The notes: a model not told the origin generated them from the letters alone. Counted from the stretch's first letter, positions 8,157 to 15,119 are shown. The stretch is DNA of 42,299 nucleotides from JAUVZF01 sp964449275 (GCA_964449275.1 CAYVAM010000009.1:1-42299); one strand, 5' to 3'. A program made the numbers and translations.

Positions 8157-9409
8157 GTCGCCGCCCTCCCTGCCAGGAACCCGCTCGCGAAGGCCCACTG
8201 GAGGTTGAACCCGCCCGTAGGGCCGTCGAGGTCGAGAATCTCGCCCGCGAAGGCCAGCCCGGGAAGCCGGCGGCTCTCGAGCGTCTGCGGGTCGACCTCC
8301 CCCAGCGCCACCCCGCCGCGCGTCACCATGGCGCGGGCCCAACCCTCGGTGCCCGTCACGGTCAGGGGGAGCCGGGTGAGGCGGTCGGCCAGCCGCCGGC
8401 GAAGCGGGGCCGCCACCTGGCTGGGCCGACCGTGCGGGTCCACCCCCGCCAGCGCGAGGACCACCTCGGCCAGCGATCGCGGCAGGTATTCGGCGAGGAG
8501 CGTCCGCACCGACCGGCGACCGGCCACCCGCTCCCATTCCCCGAAACGGGCCAGCCATGCGTCGCGGGGCGTGGCGGGATCGAGGTCCAGGACCACGGGA
8601 ACCGTCTCGTGCCGCGCGAGCAGGACCGCCACGTCGCCCGACAGGTCGAGGACGGCGGGCCCCGAGATGCCGCGATGGGTGAACAGGACGCCGCCCGAGA
8701 CGCCCGCCTTCGGCTGCTTCGCGAGGTCGATGCGAGGCCGGGCCGCCGGCAGCGCGATCCCCGCGCAGCGTCGCGGCCAGGTCTCGCGCGTGACCAGCGG
8801 CACGAGGGCCGGCCGGGGGTCGGCGAGCGTGTGCCCGGCCTGGCGCGCCAGGTCGTAGCCGGCGCCCGACCCGCCGAGGTCGGGATACCCCATGCCGCCG
8901 GTGGCGAGGATGACACGGGTCGCCGCCAGGCGTCCGGCGCTGGTGTGGACGCCGCCGAGGTGCCCGCCCTCCAGCCACAGGGCCGAGGCGCCGACGCCCG
9001 CCCGCAGCCGCACGCCGCCTTCCTCGGCCATGTCGAGAAGCACGCCGAGGACGTCGGCGGCCCGGTCCGAGACGGGGAACACGCGCCGGCCGTCCGGCGC
9101 GTGCGTGGGCACGCCGCGCGCGTGCAGCATGGCCCGCAGCGCCGAGCCGCTCAGGGCCGCCAGCGCCGGCTGGGCAAACCGGCCGCGCCGGCCGAACGCC
9201 GCCAGGGTCTCGGCCTCGGGGAGCGCCGTCGCCAGGTTGCACCGGCCGCCGCCCGAGGCCAGGAGTTTGCGCCCCGGCCGGCGGAGCCGCTCGACGACGA
9301 CGACCCGCCGTCCGAGCCTTGCGGCCGCGATCGAGGCCATGAGGCCGGCCGGACCACCGCCGACCACGACCACGTCGGCGGCGCCGGCGATTCGGGCGTC
9401 TGCGTTCAT
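8153..9409 (-). CDS. BaiN/HI0933-type FAD-dependent oxidoreductase
   Basis: A 418-residue cytoplasmic flavoprotein. The FAD-binding Rossmann motif VVVVGGGPAGL lies at residues 13-23, followed by GRKLLASGGGRCN (46-58), the hallmark of the HI0933/YhiN/BaiN family, and LATGGMGYPDLGGSGAGY further on. The C-terminal FAGEILDLDGPTGGFNLQWAF closes the FAD fold. Family members are reported as reductases of bile acids and similar molecules or aminoacetone oxidases; most have no assigned substrate. I chose the ATG at 9409 because AGGA sits 8 nt upstream; an ATG at 9418 is possible. The stop overlaps the start of the DUF5060 hydrolase by 4 nt, so the two are probably translated together, an unexpected pairing. 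Confidence 0.88.
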   Translation of the reverse strand: MNADARIAGAADVVVVGGGPAGLMASIAAARLGRRVVVVERLRRPGRKLLASGGGRCNLATALPEAETLAAFGRRGRFAQPALAALSGSALRAMLHARGVPTHAPDGRRVFPVSDRAADVLGVLLDMAEEGGVRLRAGVGASALWLEGGHLGGVHTSAGRLAATRVILATGGMGYPDLGGSGAGYDLARQAGHTLADPRPALVPLVTRETWPRRCAGIALPAARPRIDLAKQPKAGVSGGVLFTHRGISGPAVLDLSGDVAVLLARHETVPVVLDLDPATPRDAWLARFGEWERVAGRRSVRTLLAEYLPRSLAEVVLALAGVDPHGRPSQVAAPLRRRLADRLTRLPLTVTGTEGWARAMVTRGGVALGEVDPQTLESRRLPGLAFAGEILDLDGPTGGFNLQWAFASGFLAGRAAT

Positions 9410-9564
9410 CCGGCCCATCCTAAGCCACTTGGCGTGAGCCCGCAACGTGTTTGCGCGGCAGGCCTCCCGGCCCGTGCCGCCGTGCGAAGCGCATTGACCG
9501 GCGGGTCGGCGGCGCGGTAGAGTGAAGGTGACACGTCGCTGCACCGGAATCGAAAGGGACCGTG

Positions 9565-9777
9565 ATGGCCGACTACGTGAACCGTGCCCGTGACATCGTC
9601 CGCGAGGTGATGAAAGAGTTCGAGCCCGCCAAAGACCACGCCGTCGGGGCCGGGCGGGAGATGCTGCTGGCGATTCGCAGCGTCGTGGACGCCGAGATCA
9701 ATCTGCTGGACCGCGCGACGCAGAAGAAGCCGCCCGAACCGGAACCGCTCGCCGACCCGTCTGCGACGGACGAATAA
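9565..9777 (+). CDS. Small conserved-looking hypothetical protein
   Basis: A 70-residue acidic protein. The ATG at 9565 follows AAAGGGA with good spacing; a GTG one codon earlier is possible. Residues 1-52 (MADYVNRARDIVREVMKEFE and on) are predicted to be amphipathic helices, and the tail KKPPEPEPLADPSATDE is Pro/Glu rich and probably disordered. No signal peptide or membrane segment. I do not recognise a family. It is divergent from the flavoprotein gene and convergent with coaB, separated from coaB by a GTAG-headed hairpin. Start context and codon bias like its neighbours support it being a gene. Confidence 0.6.
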   Translation: MADYVNRARDIVREVMKEFEPAKDHAVGAGREMLLAIRSVVDAEINLLDRATQKKPPEPEPLADPSATDE

Positions 9778-9791
9778 GGCCTAGAAGCGGC

Positions 9792-9815
9792 GTGCGTGCA
9801 GAGCACGCACCCTAC
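9792..9815 (-). repeat. GTAG-headed hairpin between convergent genes
   Basis: GTGCGTGC (9792-9799), loop AGA, GCACGCAC (9803-9810), then CCTAC. On the minus strand this reads GTAGG followed by the hairpin, the layout of a REP unit. It separates the 3' ends of the small protein gene and coaB and may reduce read-through from both sides. Confidence 0.6.
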
Positions 9816-9846
9816 GTACTTCCGCCGAGATCGCCCGCCGAGCGCA

Positions 9847-10476
9847 TCAGTCCGGTGAACGCTTGGCGGCCGCCACGGCCGCCAGAACGCGGGCGGCGAG
9901 GTCTTCCTTGGTGACCTGCGTGAGGCGCTCGCAGGCGCCGTCGCGGGCGATGAGAAGGGCGTCCTGGCGGTCGGCGGCGATGGCCTCCGGCGAGTTGGCG
10001 ACGACCAGGTCGAGGCCCTTGGCCTTGAGTTTGCCCCGGGCGCGGGCCGCCAGGTCTTCCGATTCCAGGCAGAAGCCGACGAGGACCTGCCCTGCCTTGC
10101 GGCGGCTCATTTCGGCCAGGATGTCGGCCGTCGGTTCGAGTTCCAGCGTGATCTTCCCCTCGCTCTTCTTGACCTTGCGGTCTGCGCGTGCGGCGGGACG
10201 GTAATCGGCGACGGCGGCGGCGGCGATGAAGACGTCGCAGGCGTCGAAGCGTGCCGCAACCGCATCGAGCATCTCGGCGGCGCTCGTGACGCGGACAAGT
10301 TCGTCCACCGCGGGCGGCTCGAAGGCGACCGGGCCGCAGACAAGCGTGACGCAGTGTCCCTGCGCCAGGGCGGCGGCTGCCAGGGCGGCGCCGATGCGCC
10401 CGCTGGAGGCGTTCGAGACGTACCGGACGGGGTCGATGTATTCGCGCGTCGGGCCGGCGGTAATGAGAATGCGCAT
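9847..10476 (-). CDS. coaB: Phosphopantothenate--cysteine ligase (CoaB domain as a separate protein)
   Basis: A 209-residue protein equal to the C-terminal half of CoaBC. It joins cysteine to 4'-phosphopantothenate with a nucleotide triphosphate, the second step from pantothenate to coenzyme A. ILITAGPTREYIDPVRYVSN at residues 3-22 and SSGRIG are the nucleotide-binding start; AAAAVADYRP contains the dimer/active-site Asn-Asp region; KVKKSEG and GFCLES match the flexible active-site flap region. The ATG (10474-10476) has no Shine-Dalgarno sequence; a heptamer repeat occupies the place where one would be. In most bacteria this domain is fused behind CoaC; here coaC lies 121 bases upstream on the same strand. 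Function is well supported. Confidence 0.9.
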   Translation of the reverse strand: MRILITAGPTREYIDPVRYVSNASSGRIGAALAAAALAQGHCVTLVCGPVAFEPPAVDELVRVTSAAEMLDAVAARFDACDVFIAAAAVADYRPAARADRKVKKSEGKITLELEPTADILAEMSRRKAGQVLVGFCLESEDLAARARGKLKAKGLDLVVANSPEAIAADRQDALLIARDGACERLTQVTKEDLAARVLAAVAAAKRSPD

Positions 10477-10482
10477 GGGTCT

Positions 10483-10552
10483 GGGATTTCGGATTTCAGA
10501 TCTCAGATCTCAGATGTCAGATCTCAGATGTCAAATGCTAAATGCAGAATCC
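10483..10552. repeat. Degenerate heptamer tandem array between coaC and coaB
   Basis: Ten 7-base units in phase: GGGATTT, CGGATTT, CAGATCT twice, CAGATGT, CAGATCT, CAGATGT, CAAATGC, TAAATGC, AGAATCC. It is AT-rich compared with the surroundings. A second, shorter array of the same kind runs from about 10578 to 10619 and covers the end of coaC. Confidence 0.75.
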
Positions 10553-10597
10553 AAAGCGGTCGCCGGCGGCGGGCGCTCATGTGGCATTTAGTATTTG
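10532..10597. repeat. Inverted repeat linking the two heptamer arrays
   Basis: CAAATGCTAAATGC (10532-10545) pairs with GCATTTAGTATTTG (10584-10597) at 13 of 14 positions around a GC-rich 38-base centre. It would form a hairpin in the coaC-coaB transcript immediately after the coaC stop codon (10598-10600). Confidence 0.7.
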
Positions 10598-11191
10598 TCA
10601 TTCCTCATTCTTCTGTGGTATGTCCGCGAGAAGTTCGGCGACGGCCTTCACTATCTCTTCCGGCTCGGCCATGCGGCCCTGGGCGACCGTGCCGGAGGCC
10701 AAGCGGCCTTCGACCGGCCCGACGAACCGCACGCCGCGCGACCGCAGCAACTCGCAGTTCGTCGCCACGGCGGGATGCCGCCACATGCGGACGTTCATGG
10801 CCGGGGCCACGATGAGCGGCGCGTCGGCGGCCAGCAGGAACGTCGAGAGCAGGTCGTCGGCGATGCCGTGGGCGAGTTTCGCGAGAATGTTGGCCGTGGC
10901 CGGCGCCACGACGACGACCTCGGCCCGGTCCGCCAGCGCGATGTGCGCGGCCGGCCAGGCCCCGCTCCGGGCGAACAGGTCCACCTGCACCGGCCGGCCG
11001 GAAAGCGTCTGGAACACGAGCGGCGAGACGAACCGCGTCGCCGCTTCGGTCATGACGACGGTGACCCCGGCGCCGGCGCCGGCGAGGCGCGACACAAGAT
11101 GGGCCGCCTTGTAGGCCGCAATGCCGCCCGTCACGCCGACGACGATCTCGCGTCCGCTGACCGGTCCGAGGTCCGATTCGGGCGTCGTCAT
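10598..11191 (-). CDS. coaC: Phosphopantothenoylcysteine decarboxylase (CoaC domain as a separate protein)
   Basis: A 197-residue HFCD-family flavoprotein that decarboxylates 4'-phosphopantothenoylcysteine using FMN in coenzyme A synthesis. FMN-binding VGVTGGIAAYKA lies at about 18-29, the catalytic His is H83 in HIAL, and PAMNVRMW (130-137) is the substrate motif. In the clamp motif, written ACG-x4-GRM in E. coli Dfp, this protein has A165-S166-G167 before QGRM: the position of the important Cys158 is Ser, as I recall also for some actinobacterial CoaBC. The ATG at 11191 follows AGGAG with 9-nt spacing. It lies 18 bases after rpoZ in the yicC-gmk-rpoZ run. Its stop codon lies within a heptamer repeat. 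Confidence 0.9.
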   Translation of the reverse strand: MTTPESDLGPVSGREIVVGVTGGIAAYKAAHLVSRLAGAGAGVTVVMTEAATRFVSPLVFQTLSGRPVQVDLFARSGAWPAAHIALADRAEVVVVAPATANILAKLAHGIADDLLSTFLLAADAPLIVAPAMNVRMWRHPAVATNCELLRSRGVRFVGPVEGRLASGTVAQGRMAEPEEIVKAVAELLADIPQKNEE

Positions 11192-11209
11192 GGTCGCACG
11201 CTCCTGCGG

Positions 11210-11443
11210 CTAGGCCTCTTCCTCTTCCCCGAGGGCTTCGGCCATGCGGTCGCGCGGCTCCAGTGTAATCTTGCCTTCGAGGACCTCCTGGACGACGGCC
11301 TCCATCAGCGTCATGTCGCCGCGCTCGACCAGCAGTGGCGCCCCGAAGGTCACGTCCACCAGCCGCCTCTGGATCAGGACGGCGAGTTTGAAGCGGCCTC
11401 CGACCTTATTGATTACTTCATCGCTCTTGAGTGCTTCAATCAC
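11210..11443 (-). CDS. rpoZ: RNA polymerase omega subunit
   Basis: A 77-residue protein matching the RpoZ/RPB6 fold: the N-terminal region with RFKLAVLIQRRLVDVTFG corresponds to the conserved helices that clamp the beta-prime subunit, and the C-terminus is acidic (GEEEEA). It helps assemble RNA polymerase and may take part in ppGpp response. The start is GTG (11441-11443), overlapping the gmk stop by 4 nt (GTGA), with GGAGGG 7 nt upstream inside gmk. The order gmk-rpoZ-coaBC is common in bacteria, which supports the call despite the short length. Confidence 0.9.
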   Translation of the reverse strand: MIEALKSDEVINKVGGRFKLAVLIQRRLVDVTFGAPLLVERGDMTLMEAVVQEVLEGKITLEPRDRMAEALGEEEEA

Positions 11444-12075
11444 GCTTTTTCCCTCCGCATCTGAACGAGTTCAATTACCCGGTCAACGGCGTCGTCGAGG
11501 TGGTCGTTGACGATCTCGGTGTCATAGCACCCGGCCCGCCTCGCCATCTCGATTTCCTCCCGTGCCTTGGCGAATCGCCGCTCCGCCTCATCCGAGCCTT
11601 CGGTGCCGCGACACGACAGGCGCGAGGACAAGGCCTGGGCGTCGGGCGCCAGCAGCAGGATGGCCAAGGCGTCGGGGAACTTTTTCTTGATCCGGATTCC
11701 TCCCTGAACGTCGATCTCCAGCAGGAGCACCTTGCCGGCGTCCGAGGCGCGGGCGAGTTCTTCCACGGGCGTCCCGTAGAGTTGGCCGAACACCTCGGCC
11801 CACTCGACGAACCGTCCGTCGGCGATGCGGCTGCGGAACTCCTCCGGGCTGATGAAGGTGTAGTCCCGGCCGTCCACCTCGCCGTTCCGCCGGGGGCGCG
11901 TCGTGGCGCTGGCGCTGATAAGGACGCCGGTCCGCTCGGCGACCGCCCGGCAGACGGTGGTCTTTCCCACCCCGCTCGGTCCGCTGACGACCACGAGGTT
12001 GCGGCCGCTGCGGACGGGCGGCGCCTCCCGGGGTTCGGGCGTTTTGTGTTCCGTCGTTGGTTCCTGACCGGTCAT
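11440..12075 (-). CDS. gmk: Guanylate kinase
   Basis: A 211-residue enzyme that phosphorylates GMP to GDP with ATP. The P-loop SGPSGVGKTT lies at residues 31-40 and the GMP-binding part includes SATTRPRRNGEVDGRDYTFIS (first 20 residues diagnostic) and VFGQLYGTP. The C-terminal lid holds RLSCRGTEGSDEAERR. A polar 24-residue N-terminal extension (TGQEPTTEHKTPEPREAPP) is longer than usual and probably disordered. The ATG overlaps the yicC stop by 4 nt (ATGA) and the gene overlaps rpoZ by 4 nt, so translation of the three is probably coupled. Confidence 0.95.
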   Translation of the reverse strand: MTGQEPTTEHKTPEPREAPPVRSGRNLVVVSGPSGVGKTTVCRAVAERTGVLISASATTRPRRNGEVDGRDYTFISPEEFRSRIADGRFVEWAEVFGQLYGTPVEELARASDAGKVLLLEIDVQGGIRIKKKFPDALAILLLAPDAQALSSRLSCRGTEGSDEAERRFAKAREEIEMARRAGCYDTEIVNDHLDDAVDRVIELVQMRREKA

Positions 12076-12938
12076 TCGATGTTCAGCGCGTGCTCCCTGA
12101 GGCGGTCCACTCCCACCTTGATCTCGACGACCTCGCGTGAGATCTCCGGATCGCTTGCTTTGGATCCGATGGTATTGACTTCGCGGTACATTTCCTGTGT
12201 GAGGAATTCGAGTTTACGTCCCATGGGCCCGGAATCCGGCAGCCGCTCGCGGAACTGGTCCACGTGGCTCGCCAGGCGCGTGAGTTCCTCGTTGATGTCC
12301 GACCGTTCGGCAAAGAAGGCGACCTCGCGAATGAGACTTTGATCGTCCACCGTGACCTCGACGCCCTCGAGCATGGCCCGGACCCGCTCCAGGAGCCGGG
12401 CGCGGTAGTCGTCCACCACGGCCGGTGCACGCTGCCGGACGGCCGCGAGCCGCCGCTCGATCTCATCGAGCGTGGCCGCCATGTCCTTGGCGGTGGCTTC
12501 ACCTTCGGCGTCGCGCATGCGGTTGAGGTTGTCGAGCGCCTCGGCGACGGCGGCCTCGATCTCGCGCTGAAGGTCCCCGATGCCTGTGAGCAGGACGCCC
12601 TCGCCGCCGAGGACGCCGGGCAGGGCCAGCAGCGCGTCGTCGGACAGGTTGTCCGTCACCCGTGCGAGGTCCCGCTTGTAGGCGGCCAGGATGTCTGTGT
12701 TGATCGGCACGCGAGCCGCCGGTCCGCGCGGCTCGACGACAACGCCGACGTTGACCGTGCCGCGGCCGATGGCCTCGCGCAGGAGCCGCTCGATCGCCAC
12801 CTCCACCGCGCCCAGGCCGTCGGGAAGACGCTGGATGACCTTGAGGAAGCGGTTGTTGATGGTACGGATCTCGACGGCGACGCGGACCTGGTCGCTCTCG
12901 CGCTCGGCTGCGCCGTAACCTGTCATGCTGCGGATCAT
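12072..12938 (-). CDS. yicC: YicC/YloC-family protein, probable endoribonuclease
   Basis: A 288-residue soluble protein. The family begins with MIRSMTGYG, seen here at residues 1-9, so I take the ATG at 12938, with AAAGG 7 nt upstream, rather than the longer open frame. EIRTINNRFLKV (about 24-35) is the second family motif and the C-terminal half, with RSDINEELTRLASHVDQF and EFLTQEMYREVNTIGSKA, is the DUF1732 domain. YicC-type proteins have been reported as endoribonucleases affecting small-RNA turnover; this is family knowledge. It heads the tightly packed yicC-gmk-rpoZ block. Its leader contains the 55-bp tandem repeat array. Confidence 0.9.
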   Translation of the reverse strand: MIRSMTGYGAAERESDQVRVAVEIRTINNRFLKVIQRLPDGLGAVEVAIERLLREAIGRGTVNVGVVVEPRGPAARVPINTDILAAYKRDLARVTDNLSDDALLALPGVLGGEGVLLTGIGDLQREIEAAVAEALDNLNRMRDAEGEATAKDMAATLDEIERRLAAVRQRAPAVVDDYRARLLERVRAMLEGVEVTVDDQSLIREVAFFAERSDINEELTRLASHVDQFRERLPDSGPMGRKLEFLTQEMYREVNTIGSKASDPEISREVVEIKVGVDRLREHALNIE

Positions 12939-12970
12939 TCGATAACCTTTCGTGGCACGATCGAGGGACG

Positions 12971-13171
12971 TCGTGTCGAACGCGCGGGGCAAGCCCCGCG
13001 GCTAACGTTGCCCGTGCTCAGGGCGTCGTGTCGAACGCGCGGGGCAAGCCCCGCGGCTAACGTTGCCCGTGCTCAGGGCGCCGTGTCGAACGCGCGGGGC
13101 AAGCCCCGCGGCTAACGTTGCCCGTGCTCAGGGCGCCGTGTCGAACGCGCGGGGCAAGCCCCGCGGCTAAC
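12971..13171. repeat. Four-copy 55-bp tandem repeat with GC hairpin in each unit
   Basis: Units start at 12971, 13026, 13081 and 13136, exactly 55 bases apart; the last stops after 36 bases. Copies are nearly identical (TCGTG or CCGTG at the start). Each has the palindrome CGCGGGGC-AA-GCCCCGCG followed by GCTAA, which on the minus strand is a TTAGC head before the hairpin. It fills the leader of yicC and ends one base before the pyrE stop codon. Confidence 0.9.
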
Positions 13172-13762
13172 TCAACCGCTGCCTGGCACGACCCGACTGC
13201 CGGGTTTGATGAGGGGCACGCCCTCGCGGCACAGGGGGCAGTCGTCGGCCTGGTACGTCGGCACGTCGATCTTCACGAGCGAGACGAGCGGCATGCCGAA
13301 ACCGGGGTCGCGCCCGCTCGTCCGATCTACCAGAGCCGCAACGCCAACCACTTCGGCGCCGGCAGCCGTGACCATCTGCTGGACCTCGCGAAGGCTGCCG
13401 CCTGTCGTGACGACGTCTTCGGCCAGTAGTACCCGCTCGCCCGCCTCGACGGCGAATCCGCGTCGGAGCGTCATGGAGCCGTCCTGGCGTTCGGCGAAAA
13501 GGGCCTTCGCCCCAAGGGCACGGGCCACCTCATGGGCCACCACGATGCCTCCGATGGCCGGGCCGATGACGGTCTGGACGCCGGCGTCTGCAAAGCGGTA
13601 GGCCAACCGGCCGCAAACGCGCTCCGCCCGGCTCGGTTCCCGGAGGACGAGTGCGCACTGGAGATACGTCGGGCTGTGCATGCCGCTTGCGAGCAGGAAA
13701 TGGCCCTCGAGGAGGGCTCCCGCGTCGCGAAAGACATCGAGGATGGCGCCGGGGTCCGTCAT
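13172..13762 (-). CDS. pyrE: Orotate phosphoribosyltransferase
   Basis: A 196-residue enzyme that makes orotidine 5'-monophosphate from orotate and PRPP in pyrimidine synthesis. The PRPP-binding motif VLLAEDVVTTGGS is at 111-123, preceded by the conserved VIGPAIGGIVVAHEVA (65-80) and the ERQDGSMTLRRGF loop. A C-terminal CPLCREGVPLIKPGSR segment with a C-x-x-C pair is found in one PyrE subgroup. The ATG at 13762 has AGGAG 6 nt upstream; the longer frame to 13828 has no support. It lies 19 bases after secG on the same strand and is followed by the 55-bp array. Confidence 0.93.
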   Translation of the reverse strand: MTDPGAILDVFRDAGALLEGHFLLASGMHSPTYLQCALVLREPSRAERVCGRLAYRFADAGVQTVIGPAIGGIVVAHEVARALGAKALFAERQDGSMTLRRGFAVEAGERVLLAEDVVTTGGSLREVQQMVTAAGAEVVGVAALVDRTSGRDPGFGMPLVSLVKIDVPTYQADDCPLCREGVPLIKPGSRVVPGSG

Positions 13763-13781
13763 AAGAACTCCTGTGGCCGCG

Positions 13782-14153
13782 TTACCTGGCGGGTTTGGTT
13801 CCCTCTGGCGCAGCGTCCTTGGCGGCATGGCCGCCCGTTGTTCCTTCGCCTGCGGGCGTTTGCGTGTCGGCGCCGGGTTGGGCGGGCGCAGGGGCCTTGG
13901 GCTGTTCGTAGGGCCGGGCGACTTTCTCGGGCCGCATGATCCATGCCGTCAGGATGGACAGTAGAAAGAAGATGCCGGCAATCACAGCGGTGGCTTTGAC
14001 GAAGATGTCGGCCGTCTTGGTGCCGAAGGCGCTGTGACCGCCGGGACCGCCGAACGCGCCTGCGAGCCCGCCGCCGCGCCCTTTCTGAATCAGGATCAGC
14101 AGGATCAAGACAACGGCCGTCAGGAGAAACAGAACCATGCAGGCGGTTTCCAC
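13782..14153 (-). CDS. secG: Preprotein translocase subunit SecG
   Basis: A 123-residue inner-membrane protein with two transmembrane helices (about 6-22 and 51-70) separated by the conserved cytoplasmic loop IQKGRGGGLAGAFGG and GTKTADIFVKAT. SecG assists SecYE in protein export. The start is GTG (14151-14153) with AAGGAG 9 nt upstream; an ATG at codon 6 has no ribosome site. The C-terminal 50 residues are Pro/Ala/Gly rich and longer than in E. coli SecG. Its leader carries a heptamer array. Confidence 0.92.
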   Translation of the reverse strand: METACMVLFLLTAVVLILLILIQKGRGGGLAGAFGGPGGHSAFGTKTADIFVKATAVIAGIFFLLSILTAWIMRPEKVARPYEQPKAPAPAQPGADTQTPAGEGTTGGHAAKDAAPEGTKPAR

Positions 14154-14173
14154 GGGTCACATCTCCTTTAGAA

Positions 14174-14208
14174 CAATGACTAATGACGAATGGCTAATGG
14201 CAAATAGC
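14174..14208. repeat. Heptamer array in the secG leader
   Basis: Five 7-base units in phase: CAATGAC, TAATGAC, GAATGGC, TAATGGC, AAATAGC (consensus NAATGRC). It lies directly upstream of the secG Shine-Dalgarno sequence and is followed by the small hairpin GCGGC-TTC-GCCGC (14207-14219). It resembles the array near 10578-10619 in the opposite orientation. Confidence 0.7.
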
Positions 14209-14222
14209 GGCTTCGCCGCGAT

Positions 14223-14261
14223 GGAACGCCATCGGTACCTTGCCGTACCGATCGCCGTTCC
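14223..14261 (-). terminator. Hairpin downstream of tpiA
   Basis: GGAACG-C-CATCGGTAC (14223-14238) faces GTACCGATCGCCGTTCC (14245-14261) with one bulge around CTTGCC. It follows the tpiA stop by about 40 bases. There is no T-run, so it may be a stabiliser or a repeat instead of an intrinsic terminator. Confidence 0.4.
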
Positions 14262-14300
14262 GGCGGTCGTTAGCGATCCGCCATGAGACCTCCCGTCGTT

Positions 14301-15071
14301 CTACAGCCCTTTCGCCCTGGCGGCCTCGGTGATGATGGCGGCAAAGGAATCGCCGTTGAGGCTGGCGCCGCCAACGAGCGCGCCGTCAATGTCGGCTTGG
14401 GCCATAAGGTCATGCGCGTTCTCGGGTTTGACGCTGCCGCCGTACTGGATGCGGACCGTCTGGGCCAGAGGTGCATCGTACAGGTCCGCCAGGAGCGTCC
14501 GGATGAAGGCATGCAGTTCCTGGGCCTGGTCGGGTGTGGCGGTCTCGCCGGTGCCGATGGCCCAGACGGGTTCGTACGCGATGACGACGTCGGCGGCCTG
14601 CCGGGCCGTGAGGCCTCCAAGGCCGGCTGTGACGTGGCGTCGGACCACGGCTTCGGTCTCGCCGGCGCGGCGCTCGTCGATGAGTTCCCCGACGCAGAGG
14701 ATGGGCTTCAGTCCGCACGCAAAGGCCGCATGGACCTTCTTCGAGATGAGGTCGTCGGGTTCGCCGAACACGTGCCGCCGCTCGCTGTGACCGAGGATGA
14801 CGGTGGTGCATCCGAGGTCGGCGAGCATGGGGCCCGCAATCTCGCCGGTAAAGGCGCCCTTTTCTTGAAAGTACATGTTCTGCCCGCCGACGACCATGGG
14901 CGTGCCGCTGGCGGCTGCCAGGACCGCCTCGAGGTAGCACGCGGGCGGGCAGGCGCCGACCTCGACGGCCGTGACGTCGGCGGCCGTGGCGGCGGTGGCT
15001 TCGGCCAAGGCGACGGCCTCGGCCCGTGTCGTGTTCATTTTCCAGTTGCCGCAGATGAAAGGTTTTCGCAT
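14301..15071 (-). CDS. tpiA: Triose-phosphate isomerase
   Basis: A 256-residue TIM barrel that interconverts dihydroxyacetone phosphate and glyceraldehyde 3-phosphate. All catalytic residues are in place: N9 and K11 in GNWKMN, H95 in ILGHSERR, and E167 in AYEPVWAIGTG; YGGSVKPENA and ALVGGASL form the phosphate-binding loops. Length is that of the standard enzyme. ATG at 15071. It sits in the run aroF-tpiA-secG, 44 bases after aroF, with a TTAG-headed palindrome between. Confidence 0.97.
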   Translation of the reverse strand: MRKPFICGNWKMNTTRAEAVALAEATAATAADVTAVEVGACPPACYLEAVLAAASGTPMVVGGQNMYFQEKGAFTGEIAGPMLADLGCTTVILGHSERRHVFGEPDDLISKKVHAAFACGLKPILCVGELIDERRAGETEAVVRRHVTAGLGGLTARQAADVVIAYEPVWAIGTGETATPDQAQELHAFIRTLLADLYDAPLAQTVRIQYGGSVKPENAHDLMAQADIDGALVGGASLNGDSFAAIITEAARAKGL

Positions 15072-15093
15072 TCGGTTGATCTCCGTTCGTGGC

Positions 15094-15119
15094 CCCCCGG
15101 TGTATTCACCGGGGGCTAA
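15094..15119 (-). repeat. TTAG-headed palindrome at the aroF stop codon
   Basis: CCCCCGGTG (15094-15102), TATT, CACCGGGGG (15107-15115), then CTAA. On the minus strand it reads TTAG followed by the 9-bp perfect stem. The TAG of the head is the aroF stop codon (15116-15118). Confidence 0.7.

Noticed and set aside
8157..9242. N-terminal extension of the DUF5060 hydrolase frame
   Set aside because: The upstream 360 codons are out-of-frame reading of the flavoprotein gene and lack any domain; the signal peptide begins at 8156.
12971..13171. CRISPR array
   Set aside because: The 55-bp period is continuous repetition without variable spacers, and there are no cas genes; it is a simple tandem repeat.
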